DNA from: CAVOOW01 sp963697675
GTDB lineage: Bacteria > Actinomycetota > Actinomycetes > JACCUZ01
Assembly (NCBI GenBank): GCA_963697675.1
Contig: CAVOOW010000010.1
Span: 1-64,000, forward strand
Direction of reading: 5' to 3'
DNA: 64,000 nucleotides
The position numbers were made by a program, and so were the translations under genes. Within the stretch, counting starts at the first letter, position 1, and the number at the start of each line of letters is the position of its first letter. Below the pieces are notes generated by a model that was not told the DNA's origin, did no database searches, and saw only the letters and a list, made by a program, of their open reading frames with translations. Shown piece after piece: positions 19,059 through 27,814 of this stretch.

Positions 19059-19523
19059 GAGATCCAGCGACGAAGCAGTCGAACCTGGCGCGCCCAGACA
19101 TCACCGAGGCCACGTCCAGACCCATCCGCCGACGGCCACCTGTGTTCACCGACAGGCGGCAGAACTTGCCGACAAACTGCCGACACAAAGACTTGAAGCC
19201 GGATCCGAGAACTCGAATCCGGCTTCTGACCTGCGGTTTTGTGTGGGCGATACTGGGATCGAACCAGACCAGCAGACGGGCGGCCAACCGGGCATGGCAG
19301 CGAGCCGAGTCCGACCTCACGACCGGACGGCTCGGCGATCTCAAGCGGGGCCGGCAGACGCTGCGGCACTACGTCGAGAATGAGTGGTTTCCCAACCACG
19401 TGATCGAAGCGAAGACGCGAGAGAACTACACCTACATCCTCAATCGCTACATCCTGCCCGAACTGGGCTCGATGCGGATGGTCGAGATCCTGCCGGGCCA
19501 CGTCCGCGAGTGGGTTGGAGTCC
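19055..19523 (+). pseudogene. 5' fragment of tyrosine integrase, copy 1
   Basis: This is identical in layout to the first 156 residues of the intact integrase at 22195-23619, then cut at 19523 where IS30-like DNA starts. It holds the N-terminal SAM-like DNA-binding segment (REN-YTYILNRYILPELG) but no catalytic domain. Confidence 0.85.
19195..19270. other. Hairpin plus tRNA 3'-end-like sequence, copy 1
   Basis: This is the equivalent of 22335-22410. A 10-bp inverted repeat (gaagccggat/atccggcttc) is followed by tgggatcgaacca, the typical T-arm end of a tRNA read on the minus strand. See the copy 2 entry. Confidence 0.5.
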
Positions 19524-20390
19524 CTCGGGCTCAGGGGGTCGTTGCAACATCTCGAACTTTTGGAGGTGTTGATCATGGCTCGTCCGAGGTCTTTCGTTGG
19601 CTCAGCGCAGGGCGTTTTGGAGGTTGATCGCTCAGGGGGTGGTCGCGGAGAAAGCGGGTCAGCGTGTCCGGGTGCAGAGAGAGCACCGGCACCCGGTGGT
19701 TCCGTGAGGCTGGTGGGATGTGCCCGATCAGCTTGGACGAGCCGCCGGCCAAGGGCCGCTACCTGTCGTTGGCCGAGCGGGAGGAGATCGTGGTCGGTCT
19801 GTCCGCGGGCCTGAGCCCGGCGGTGATCGCGAAGGGGCTGGGCCGGGACCGGTCCACGATCACCCGCGAGATCGCCCGCAACTCGGTGGTCCGGTGGCCG
19901 GCTTCCTATCGGGCGTCACCGGCCCAGGCCAAGGCGGAGAAGCGAGCGACCCGACCCAAGGTGGGCAAGCTCGCGGCCTGTGCCCGGTTGGCCGCGCGCG
20001 TGCAGGATGACCTGAAGAAGAAACGCAGCCCGGAACAGATCAGCGGGCGGCTGGTCCTGGAGTTCCCCGACGACCATGAGATGCGTGTGTCCCACGAGAC
20101 GATCTACCAGGCCCTGTTCGTCCAGGGCCGCGGCGGGCTCACCCGTGAGCTCACCGCCTGCCTGCGCACCGGGCGGGCGCTGCGTAAGCCGCGCAATCAG
20201 GTCGGGGCACGCAAGGGCGGCGCGATCAAGGACAAGGTGATGATCTCGGACCGGCCCGCTCAGGTGGAGGACCGCGCGGTGCCCGGGGACTGGGAGGGCG
20301 ACCTGATCACCGGGATCGCGAACAAGACCGCGATCGGGACCCTGGTCGAGCGCACCACCCGGTTCGTGATGCTGCTGCACCTGCCGGTGG
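19524..20390 (+). mobile_element. IS30-family fragment, right end missing
   Basis: The fragment starts directly at the break of the integrase copy and ends at the duplication junction, inside the transposase gene. No right terminal repeat remains. The junction shares 11 bp (gatcacgccga) with the cyclase gene. Confidence 0.8.
19570..20390 (+). pseudogene. IS30 transposase, 5' frameshifted and 3' truncated
   Basis: The helix-turn-helix region (YLSLAEREEIVVGLSAGLSP, RDRSTITREIARN) and the start of the DDE domain (VPGDWEGDLITG with the first catalytic Asp; ERTTRFVMLLHLP) are clear from about 19715 on. The beginning (ATG 19570) is in another frame. The last catalytic residues are lost at the junction at 20390, where the frame runs into antisense cyclase DNA. 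It is dead as read. Confidence 0.85.
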
Positions 20391-21082
20391 ATCACGCCGA
20401 CCGCGTTCTCCCCGACCACCACCTCGGCCTCGGTACGGGTCAGTAGGTAGGTGCCCGACACCGCCAGCACCAGCGCCGTCACAGCCGCAAGCGCGACGAC
20501 CAGCCGGCGTCGCTGCCTGCGGGTGTAGAGCGGCACCATCGACGGCCGCCGGGCGGCGACCTCCTCGCCGTTGACCGTCTCCGGGACCAGCCGGTACACC
20601 CGCCACCGGTCCTCGACGCCCTTGAGCTCCCGGGCCTCGCCGCCCTCGAAGCGCCGGTCCGAGCGGGTCATCAGATCCCGCACGCTGCCCGAGACCAGCA
20701 CTTCGTCCGGCCCGGCCAACGCCGCGATCCGGGCCCCGATCACCACCGCCATCCCGCCGACCTTGCCCCCGATCACCTCGCACTCACCCATATGCACCCC
20801 GGCCCGCACCTGCAGACCCAACGGCGCCACCGCGCGCTCGATCGCCTCCGCGCACCGGACCGCCCGCTCCGGGGCCTCGAACACCGCGAAAAACCCGTCC
20901 CCGGCCGTGTCCATCTCCCGCCCGCCGTACACCTTCAGCTCCCGGCGGACCACCGCGTTGTGCCGCTCCACCAGCTCCCGCCAGCCCCGGTCACCCAGCA
21001 CGGCGGCACGCGTCGTCGACCCCACGATGTCGGTGAACAGCACGGTCGCGAGGAACCGGCGAGTTGCCTGCCGCTGCGGCAT
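20391..21082 (-). pseudogene. 5' fragment of receptor-like cyclase (copy 3)
   Basis: It begins at the ATG equivalent to copy 2 (21082) and is nearly identical through the cyclase domain and membrane helix to about residue 230 (VVVGENAVGVI). It then fuses to antisense IS30 sequence. The fragment retains the whole cyclase domain and anchor but no ectodomain. If expressed it would be a membrane-tethered cyclase with an unrelated tail, but it looks like a by-product of the tandem duplication. Confidence 0.85.
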
Positions 21083-21120
21083 GCCCACAGTCTGTTCTCG
21101 TTCGGCGCTCGGCGCGAGTG

Positions 21121-21874
21121 CTCTGCAGACTCGGCAGATAGGCAACTGCCCGTCACCCTCAATGAGCCAGGCGGGACACGCCTCGCTGACTGCCTGCTCG
21201 TCGCGATCCTCGCCGTCAGCCGAGCCGACGTAGCACATCTCAACGGACTCGTACGGGCCACGTTGGTCACCCAAGGCAAGCTCGGAGCAACACGACTGCA
21301 TCTCCCCGGCGACGACACAGCCGACCTTGCCGCTGACGGGTCGGTTGAGATGCGGCCAGGTGACCTTGTCATCGTCGGTCGCAACGACAACCGGCTTGGC
21401 CTCCAAAACGGCACCCGTGCCGTCGTGACCGCCGTCGATGTCGTGGCGGGCTCGCTGACACTGCACACCGACGACGACCGCCACGTCAGCATCACCGCCA
21501 TGTGGGCGGCTCGCCATGACCTGAGCCACGCCTACGCCATAACGCTGCACAAGGCACAAGGTCTCACCGTCGACCGCGCCCTGCTCTACCCCAGCGAGGC
21601 ACTGACTCGAGAAGCCGGCTACGTCGGACTATCCCGGGGCCGAAGCGAGGACCACATTTACCTAAGTAGCACAACGCGAATGTCCGGGCGGACCGGCGAC
21701 TGCGACTTCGACCAACCTGACCCCGACCATGAGCAGCCGATCGCCCCCCTGGCCCGACGGTTGCACACCAGCCGCAGCCACCAACTAGCCAGCCACCAGC
21801 AACCCGGCGGCTGGGCACGCCCCGGACCGTACGACGAACCATCCCCCACCCGAATGGAAGGCCGCAGCCGATGA
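21121..21874 (+). pseudogene. C-terminal fragment of TraA/MobF-type relaxase-helicase, copy 2
   Basis: About 250 residues are open: AVSRADVAHLNGLVRATLV, RPGDLVIVGRNDNRLGLQNG, then the UvrD-type C-terminal motif ITLHKAQGLTVDRALLYPS and GYVGLSRGRSEDHIYLS. This is the helicase end of conjugative relaxases. The N-terminal relaxase and Walker motifs are absent because the sequence is joined to the cyclase upstream region near 21100. The tail carries extra His/Gln-rich sequence to the stop at 21874. It is the better preserved of the two copies. Confidence 0.75.
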
Positions 21875-21925
21875 CCGTGCACCGCTCCCCCACCAGTCCG
21901 ACAAAACACGTCGCCGACAGAGCAC

Positions 21926-22198
21926 ATGCCCACGAGCAAGCTCGGCGCGCCAGCAGCCGACGTTCACAACCGGCACGACGCATGGTCGGCACCGCAGCAA
22001 GTGCGAGGCGAGCGCTTGCTGCTCACCGTCTCCGAAGCCACCCAACAGCTCGGCATCGGTCGCAGCCTGCTCTATGAGCTGCTCGCGGACGGCCAGGTCG
22101 AGTCCATCCACGTCGGCCGGCTGCGCCGCATCCCCATCGACGCGCTCGACGACTTCATCGACCGGCAGGGGTCGAGCCGGCCCGGCGGCGCGATGTGA
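21926..22198 (+). CDS. Excisionase-like helix-turn-helix protein, copy 2
   Basis: This encodes 90 aa. The C-terminal half is an excisionase/MerR-type DNA-binding domain (LTVSEATQQLGIGRSLLYEL, VGRLRRIPIDALDDFI). The N-terminal half is polar and variable. The final ATGTGA places its stop over the GTG start of int at 22195, a 4-base overlap that suggests coupled translation. It would steer the integrase toward excision of an integrative element. The element itself is not intact: only a helicase fragment precedes it. Confidence 0.8.
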   Translation: MPTSKLGAPAADVHNRHDAWSAPQQVRGERLLLTVSEATQQLGIGRSLLYELLADGQVESIHVGRLRRIPIDALDDFIDRQGSSRPGGAM

Positions 22199-23619
22199 GA
22201 GATCCAGCGACGAAGCAGTCGAACCTGGCGCGCCCAGACATCACCGAGGCCACGTCCAGACCCATCCGCCGACGGCCACCTGTGTTCACCGACAGGCGGC
22301 AGAACTTGCCGACAAACTGCCGACAAAAGATCTTGAAGCCGGATCCGAGAACTCGAATCCGGCTTCTGACCTGGGGTTTTGTGTGGGCGATACTGGGATC
22401 GAACCAGACCAGCAGACGGGCGGCCAACCGGGCATGGCAGCGAGCCGAGTCCGACCTCACGACCGGACGGCTCGGCGATCTCAAGCGGGGCCGGCAGACG
22501 CTGCGGCACTACGTCGAGAAGGAGTGGTTTCCCAACCACGTGATCGAAGCGAAGACGCGAGAGAACTACACCTACATCCTCAATCGCTACATCCTGCCCG
22601 AACTGGGCTCGATGCGGATGGTCGAGATCCTGCCGGGCCACATCCGCGAGTGGGTTGGAGTCCTGCAAGGCCGCCACAATGCCCGCCCGCCCACGATCCG
22701 TGAGGCCAAGGTCGTCCTGAACGCCATCTTCACCACCGCGTTGAACGACCAGGTCACCTTCCTGCACCCCGGCAAAGGTGTCCGCACTCCCCCGGTGGCC
22801 AAGAAGTCATGCCGGATTATCACCGTCGAACAGTACGAGCGGATCCAAGATGCGTTGGCCGACGACACCATGAGGCTGCTCGTGGAGACGGATATCGAGT
22901 CCGGTCTTCGCTGGGGCGAGCTCACCGAGCTGCGCGTCAGGGACATCGACTTCACCACGGGTGTCATCACGGTGTCGCGGGTCGCCGTCGAGCTCAAGGC
23001 CAAGGACCGGCCAGTCGAGCAGCGGTTCATCATCAAGGACTACCCGAGAGACACAGAGTGGCGACGGCTCCAGGTCGCGCCACACCTAGTTGACAAGCTC
23101 GCCAGACACGTGACGCGTCTCGGGCTCAAATCCGACGCCCTCCTGTTCGCACTACCGCCACATGCGGGGCCACGCACGCGGACAGTGCCCGACCTCTTGC
23201 CCGACCCCGAAACCCTCGGGCTCACGCCGCCTAACGACGCAGGTCGCCGGTACCGGCACGGCACGACAACCGCATATGGTGCCGGACGCTGCCGCTGCCA
23301 GCACTGCAAGACGGCAGTCGCCGCGTACCGGGCAACCCGCCGCGCCGCCGGCAAGGACCGGCCCCGGACACCGCGGTCGGTCACCGATGGGCACATTGGC
23401 AACGACTGGTTCCGCACCAACATCTGGTCCAAGGCGCTTGTCGAGGCAGACCTCGGCTTCCACATCACACCTCACGATCTGCGGCACGCACACGCCTCGT
23501 GGCTTCTCGCCGGAGGAGCCGACCTCCAACTGGTGAAGGAACGCCTCGGCCACGCCAGCATCGCCACCACCGAGAAGTACCTGCACACGCTCTGCCTGGA
23601 GCCAACCAGGCCGCCCTGA
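22195..23619 (+). CDS. Tyrosine recombinase (integrase)
   Basis: This encodes 474 aa as read. Catalytic residues are present: Arg239 (SGLRWGEL), His427 and Arg430 (PHDLRHAHASW), His453 (RLGHAS) and Tyr462 (TTEKYLHT). A SAM-like core-binding domain covers about 75-180. Residues about 345-390 are an insert with RCRCQHC and flanking Arg/His, a likely zinc knuckle often seen in actinobacterial phage-type proteins. The first ~72 residues do not look like an integrase N-terminus: they translate a hairpin and a tRNA 3'-end-like sequence (WAILGSNQ). The arm-binding domain may therefore have been replaced by attachment-site DNA. The enzyme may be partly functional or misdirected. Confidence 0.85.
   Translation: MRDPATKQSNLARPDITEATSRPIRRRPPVFTDRRQNLPTNCRQKILKPDPRTRIRLLTWGFVWAILGSNQTSRRAANRAWQRAESDLTTGRLGDLKRGRQTLRHYVEKEWFPNHVIEAKTRENYTYILNRYILPELGSMRMVEILPGHIREWVGVLQGRHNARPPTIREAKVVLNAIFTTALNDQVTFLHPGKGVRTPPVAKKSCRIITVEQYERIQDALADDTMRLLVETDIESGLRWGELTELRVRDIDFTTGVITVSRVAVELKAKDRPVEQRFIIKDYPRDTEWRRLQVAPHLVDKLARHVTRLGLKSDALLFALPPHAGPRTRTVPDLLPDPETLGLTPPNDAGRRYRHGTTTAYGAGRCRCQHCKTAVAAYRATRRAAGKDRPRTPRSVTDGHIGNDWFRTNIWSKALVEADLGFHITPHDLRHAHASWLLAGGADLQLVKERLGHASIATTEKYLHTLCLEPTRPP
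22335..22410. other. Hairpin plus tRNA 3'-end-like attachment sequence
   Basis: A perfect 10-bp inverted repeat (22335-22344 with 22357-22366, 12-base loop) is followed by 22384-22405, whose reverse strand reads like a tRNA T-arm and acceptor (ggttcgatcccagtatcgcccac). Integrative elements commonly insert at tRNA 3' ends, and a terminator followed by such a sequence usually marks an element boundary. Here it lies inside the 5' part of the integrase frame. No full tRNA gene is present. Confidence 0.55.
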
Positions 23620-24209
23620 ACGCGATGGACACGATCCGTGGCCCTCGCTGATTGACCGATGACAAGTCCAGAGTTCTTGCCGAATGCCGTCCGGGTTTCG
23701 GGCTATGTCGGACGCGACAACTACCGTTGCCCCTCGTTGATCCAGATCGACCACCAGCTAGCCCCAAGCTTGGCCCGAAAGTCAGGAGGCTTACATCTGC
23801 CTTGGTGACAATGTCTCCCGCCATTGTCAGATAGACAGGATGGGTACCTCATCACGGAATGGCCGCTGCCCACGAGCTGGGCGCACTTCACAGGGAGCGA
23901 GGGATCGGCGAGATCGAGCGTCAGCCAGGATCGCCCGATCGCCGGAAAACAAGACCCGATGCATCGGCCTCAGCCGAGCGACGGTGACCGCCGGGTTCGT
24001 CCGCCATGCTTGATGTCAGTTGGTGGCTCGCTGCCACCTCAGAGTGTCGGCGCGAACAACTTCGCCCAGCTTTCGGAGGGGTGTCATCCAATCGGGGGTT
24101 GAACAGCACAAGCACGAGAAAGACGACCGGGGTCATTCTCCAGGTTCCTCATAAACTCTCTCTAACCACGAGATGCCGCTGCGCATGTCGAGTAGGTCGT
24201 GCACCGCTC
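23620..24209. other. No gene recognised; holds dispersed repeat copy A
   Basis: Short frames only. The motif cattgtcagatagacag lies at 23822-23838 (see the dispersed-repeat entries). The minus strand from ATG 23824 reads a short peptide start (MAGDIVTKADVSLL) that I cannot assign. Confidence 0.5.
23822..23838 (-). repeat. Dispersed TGTCTATCTGACAATG motif, copy A
   Basis: On the minus strand this reads CTGTCTATCTGACAATG, with the imperfect palindrome TGTC-TATCT-GACA directly before a possible ATG. It shares the core with the copies at 32535, 36008, 60271 and 62914. Confidence 0.7.
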
Positions 24210-24400
24210 GACCTCCCGCGGGTGAGAGTCTCCAGAACGTCCGCGCCCTCAACGACGACATCCGCGCCTGGATCAAGACCCGGAACGACGACCCGCGCCC
24301 GTACGTCTGGACGAAGACCTCAGACCAGATCCTCGGCTCCATCGCGCGCCACTGCGCGCGGATTAACGCTTCAGGACAGCCAGTGAGGCTTCGCCTCTGA
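24210..24400 (+). pseudogene. C-terminal fragment of an IS630-family transposase
   Basis: About 55 residues match the end of IS630 transposases: VRALNDDIRAWIKTRNDDPR, then PYVWTKTSDQILGSIARHC and a short tail. The catalytic domain is missing, and the frame upstream of about 24215 shows no similarity. Confidence 0.75.
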
Positions 24401-24451
24401 CCGCCGAGTCTGTGGTGGCGTTGGTCGGTCGGGTGCGGTCACCCTGTGGGC

Positions 24452-26062
24452 ATGGGCGCGTTGACTGTGAACGACCTGCTTGAGGGTCATGTCGGGTTGG
24501 ACATCCAGTGCATGGACCGGATCTACCTCAATGGCTGTGTGCCGAGTCTGCAGGTGGGTGGGCAGGTGGCCGGGTTCATGACCCGGCACATGGGTTACCC
24601 GCTACCCTCGCCAGCGATCATGGACAGGATCGGCACGTCATTCCGCCGGGCGGTCAATTCCTTCGCCGAGGACAATCACGTCCCGCTGGTCCGGTTCGGC
24701 AAGGGCGACCGGAAGATCGACGTGATGCGCCGCTATGTGGCCGCGCAGGCGCGCACGGGCCGTTCCGGGGTGGCCGCGATCGGGATCGCGCAGGAGTACC
24801 AGAACGTGTTCGCGTCCTCTGAGTGCGGCACTGGCAAGGCGGTGTGGTTCACCTTCTATAAAGCCGACCGGCGCGTGACCTGCTTCTACTTCTACCTCTG
24901 GGACCGGGACTTCGGTCCGGCGTTCATCAAGGTCTGCGCCTACTTCCCGTATCCGATCAAGGTCTGGGTCAACGGGCACGAGTGGGCCAAACGACAAGCC
25001 ACCCACGCCGGGATCGCGTTCACCGAGCTGTCCAACGGGTTTGCCACCTGTGGGGACCCGGAGGGGTTGCAGGACATCTGCGACCGGCTCGGTCCAGGCA
25101 CCATCGAGGTGTTCTTCGAGCGCTGGATGACCATCCTGCCGCTTCCGTTGACCACAGCCGATCGAGCCGCCGGCTACTGGTGGGAGCTGTCCATGCGCCA
25201 GGTCGAGACCTCCCGCACCCTGGTCTTCCACGCGCCCCGCCACGCCCGTGCCTTCTTCGAGGCTCTCGTGGCCGACAACCTCGACATCGGTAGACCCGAC
25301 CACGTCGAGGTCATCTTCGCCGGACACCCACGCAGATGGGGACGACCACCGAAGGTGCAACCGACCTACAAGACCCGCATCGACACCCGCCAGACCGTGG
25401 GGGTCACCGTAAACGCCGACTACAAGCACTCCCGGATCAAGCAGTACCTCAAAGATGGCCGCGCCCTGCGCATCGAGACCGTGATCAACAACCCCGGCGA
25501 TCTGATCTGCAAACGGCGCCTTGTCCACCTCGACGAGTTGCAGACCAAATCCCGCGACGTCAACCGCCGCCTGCTCGATACTGAACGCGTCGGGCAGGGT
25601 TGTGTCCTTGCGAGCCCAGCCTTTGAGCGGACCGCACAGCCCACCCTCACCGAGGATGGCAGGAGCTCGCCCGCACTTCGGTTCGGAGATCCTCGGGTCA
25701 TGGCCCTGCTCGGCGCCCTCTGTGCCGGCCTCAACGCCCTCGGATTCACCAACCGGAGCCTTCGTGCCCAGGTGTCCCATCTGCTCGGACAGGCCTACAC
25801 CGTCAACCAGATGAGCTACGACCTCGCCCGCCTACGACTCAACGGGCTCATCGAACGCCGCGAGCACACCAACACCTACCTGCTCACCCCGGACGGGCAA
25901 CGTGTCGCGATCTTCTACACCAAGGTCCACGACCGGCTGCTACGACCGCTGATCGGCGCAGACCACCCACCGGCCCCCGCCGAGCTACGAACCGCACTGG
26001 CAACAATCGACCGGCACCTACACGGCTACCTACAAGACGCCCGCCTGGGAAACACCGCCTGA
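24452..26062 (+). CDS. Conserved protein of unknown function with C-terminal winged helix
   Basis: This encodes 536 aa from ATG 24452 (GTG 24446 also in frame). It is intact, with balanced composition and strongly conserved-looking blocks: LDIQCMDRIYLNGCVPSLQV, KGDRKIDVMRRYV, VTCFYFYLWDRDFGPAFIKV, NGHEWAKRQ, NGFATCGDPEGLQ and ADRAAGYWWELSMRQVE. The last ~130 residues resemble a winged helix (SYDLARLRLNGLIERREHTN, TYLLTPDGQRVA). From memory, similar full-length proteins are widespread in actinobacteria, often in several copies, but I know no established function. Its place among IS fragments fits a mobile or DNA-associated role; that is inference. There is no signal peptide or membrane helix. 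Confidence 0.8.
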   Translation: MGALTVNDLLEGHVGLDIQCMDRIYLNGCVPSLQVGGQVAGFMTRHMGYPLPSPAIMDRIGTSFRRAVNSFAEDNHVPLVRFGKGDRKIDVMRRYVAAQARTGRSGVAAIGIAQEYQNVFASSECGTGKAVWFTFYKADRRVTCFYFYLWDRDFGPAFIKVCAYFPYPIKVWVNGHEWAKRQATHAGIAFTELSNGFATCGDPEGLQDICDRLGPGTIEVFFERWMTILPLPLTTADRAAGYWWELSMRQVETSRTLVFHAPRHARAFFEALVADNLDIGRPDHVEVIFAGHPRRWGRPPKVQPTYKTRIDTRQTVGVTVNADYKHSRIKQYLKDGRALRIETVINNPGDLICKRRLVHLDELQTKSRDVNRRLLDTERVGQGCVLASPAFERTAQPTLTEDGRSSPALRFGDPRVMALLGALCAGLNALGFTNRSLRAQVSHLLGQAYTVNQMSYDLARLRLNGLIERREHTNTYLLTPDGQRVAIFYTKVHDRLLRPLIGADHPPAPAELRTALATIDRHLHGYLQDARLGNTA

Positions 26063-26323
26063 AAACCCGAGATCAATGCACGAGTTTCGGCAACCAAGTA
26101 GCGCTAGCGGGCCTTCAACAGCATCTCGAATGACTGCTGACGGCTGAGGAGCACGTGCGTCACCCGACCATCGCCCTGGCCGGGCGAGTAATCGACCGGT
26201 CTGGCGCCGCCACACGTACCCGGCCCGACGACAACGTATGGCCGGCTGCTTACGCGACGATCCAGCCTGCGGCTCCCAAATCCTGGGGTTGCCCGGGAGC
26301 TCGCGATGGTGTACTCAGTCGCC

Positions 26324-27814
26324 ATGACACGCATAGCTTTGGTAGGTCGCGCCGGGTTGTTCGTGACGTTGGCGGCCGCCGTGCTGCTCGCCCTGGCCCC
26401 GCCGGCCCTGGCTAATGTTGCTCTGACCCGGGTGAGCGCTGACCCGTTCGGCAACGCCACGAGCCAGCACGCCACCGAGGTTGAGCCGGACACGTTCGCG
26501 TTCGGCTCGACCGTTGTCGCCGCCTACCAGGTGGGCCGGTTCTTCAATGGCGGGTCTTCCGACATCGGCTATGCCCGTTCCACCGATGGTGGCGCGACCT
26601 GGGGAGTCTCCAGCTTCCTGCCGGGACTGACGTTCAACGCCGGCCGGTTCGCCGACCCGAACAGCCCGTACGAGCGGGTCAGCGACCCGAGCGTGGCCTA
26701 CGACGCCAAGCACGGCACCTGGATGATCTCCTCCATCCCGATCCTTCCCAGCGGTGGCGTCCCGACCATCTTCGTCAGCCTGTCGACCGACGCAGGAGCG
26801 ACCTTCGCCGCCCCGGTGCAGATCCCGGCCCCGGCGCGGAAGGTCGACCTCGACAAGAACTGGACGGTCTGTGACAACCATCCGGCCAGCCCGCATTACG
26901 GCACCTGCTACACGGAGTTCGACAACTTCGGCGAGGGCGACCTGGAGTACATGAGCACATCCTCGGACGGTGGCCGCACGTGGACCATCCCGGTTTCACC
27001 CGCCGGACGGGCCAAGGGTCTCGGTGGTCAGCCGGTCGTGCAGCCCAACGGAACGGTGATAGTGCCGTTCGAGAGCCTCAAGGGCACCATCGCCGCATTC
27101 CGGTCGACCGACGGCGGCGCGAGCTGGTCCAAGCAGGTCGCGATCTCGAAGATCAGCTTCCACCCGAACTCCGGGGGCTTGCGCACGAGCCCGCTGCCCA
27201 GCGCCGAGATCGACGCCGCCGGCACGGTCTACGTCGCGTGGGAAGACTGCCGGTTCGAGCCGAAGTGTGCCACCAACGATATCGTCTTGAGTTCCTCTCC
27301 TGACGGTGTCGCGTGGAGTCCAGTCAGCCGCGTCCCGATTGATGCCATCGGAAGCGGGGTCGACCACTTCATCCCGGGCCTGGCGGTCGATCCGGCAACC
27401 TCGGGCTCGGCCGCGCACCTCGCGCTGACCTACTACTACTACCCGGACGGGGCGTGCACGCCGGACACCTGCGGGCTCGATGTCGGCTACGTGTCCTCGC
27501 CCGACGCCGGAGCGACGTGGAGCACGCCCACCGCCCTGGCCGGCCCGATGCCGTTGGGCAACATCGCCGCCACCTCCCAGGGCACGATGGTCGGCGACTA
27601 CATCTCGACCTCGTTCAATGCTGCGGGCAAGGTCGCGACAGTCTTCGCGGTAGGCCAGCCACACTCGGGCAGCGTGTTGGACGAGGGCATCTGGGCACCG
27701 ACCACGCCGCTGACCGTGGCAGGGGCCGTGCAGGCCACGCGCCAGGCAAGCAGCGCGGGCGCGGCAACCGGTCAGGGCGTCGGGGCGGCCCAGCAGGCGA
27801 TCAGACGGGACTAG
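26324..27814 (+). CDS. Secreted sialidase-type BNR-repeat protein
   Basis: This encodes 496 aa from ATG 26324. A signal peptide covers about 1-30 (hydrophobic run, cleavage near PALANV). The rest is a beta-propeller of sialidase/BNR type, with Asp-box motifs STDGGATWG, SSDGGRTWT, STDGGASWS and SPDAGATWS. Cysteine pairs (KNWTVCDN, YGTCYTE; CTPDTCG) suggest disulphides in an exported protein. Such folds include exo-glycosidases but also non-catalytic propellers, and I do not see the full set of sialidase catalytic residues, so no reaction is assigned. The Gln/Ala-rich tail is probably disordered. A second BNR protein is at 29581-31224 on the other strand. Confidence 0.8.
   Translation: MTRIALVGRAGLFVTLAAAVLLALAPPALANVALTRVSADPFGNATSQHATEVEPDTFAFGSTVVAAYQVGRFFNGGSSDIGYARSTDGGATWGVSSFLPGLTFNAGRFADPNSPYERVSDPSVAYDAKHGTWMISSIPILPSGGVPTIFVSLSTDAGATFAAPVQIPAPARKVDLDKNWTVCDNHPASPHYGTCYTEFDNFGEGDLEYMSTSSDGGRTWTIPVSPAGRAKGLGGQPVVQPNGTVIVPFESLKGTIAAFRSTDGGASWSKQVAISKISFHPNSGGLRTSPLPSAEIDAAGTVYVAWEDCRFEPKCATNDIVLSSSPDGVAWSPVSRVPIDAIGSGVDHFIPGLAVDPATSGSAAHLALTYYYYPDGACTPDTCGLDVGYVSSPDAGATWSTPTALAGPMPLGNIAATSQGTMVGDYISTSFNAAGKVATVFAVGQPHSGSVLDEGIWAPTTPLTVAGAVQATRQASSAGAATGQGVGAAQQAIRRD

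Larger units (their letters stand above)
17251..19523. repeat. Partial tandem duplication, copy 1
   Basis: This 2.27-kb segment recurs at 20391-22663 with a constant offset of 3140 bp and few differences. It contains the first ~0.7 kb of the cyclase fusion, a TraA-like helicase fragment, xis and the start of int. It ends where an IS30-like sequence begins at about 19524. Confidence 0.9.
20391..22663. repeat. Partial tandem duplication, copy 2
   Basis: This is a near-identical repeat of 17251-19523, offset 3140 bp. Copy 2 continues into an uninterrupted integrase, whereas copy 1 meets IS30 DNA. Small indels in the helicase fragment distinguish the two, so they are not a simple assembly echo. 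Confidence 0.9.

Noticed and set aside
19916..21559. 547-codon minus-strand frame joining cyclase with other sequence
   Set aside because: It fuses the cyclase fragment to antisense IS30 and antisense helicase DNA. Only 20391-21082 is cyclase.
22384..22410. tRNA gene
   Set aside because: Only a T-arm and acceptor-like end is present. No anticodon or D-arm follows, so it is treated as an attachment-site remnant.
24060..24136. Second copy of the 47-aa membrane peptide of 63282
   Set aside because: Only a few residues around VVFLVL match and the rest differs; too short to call a gene or repeat.
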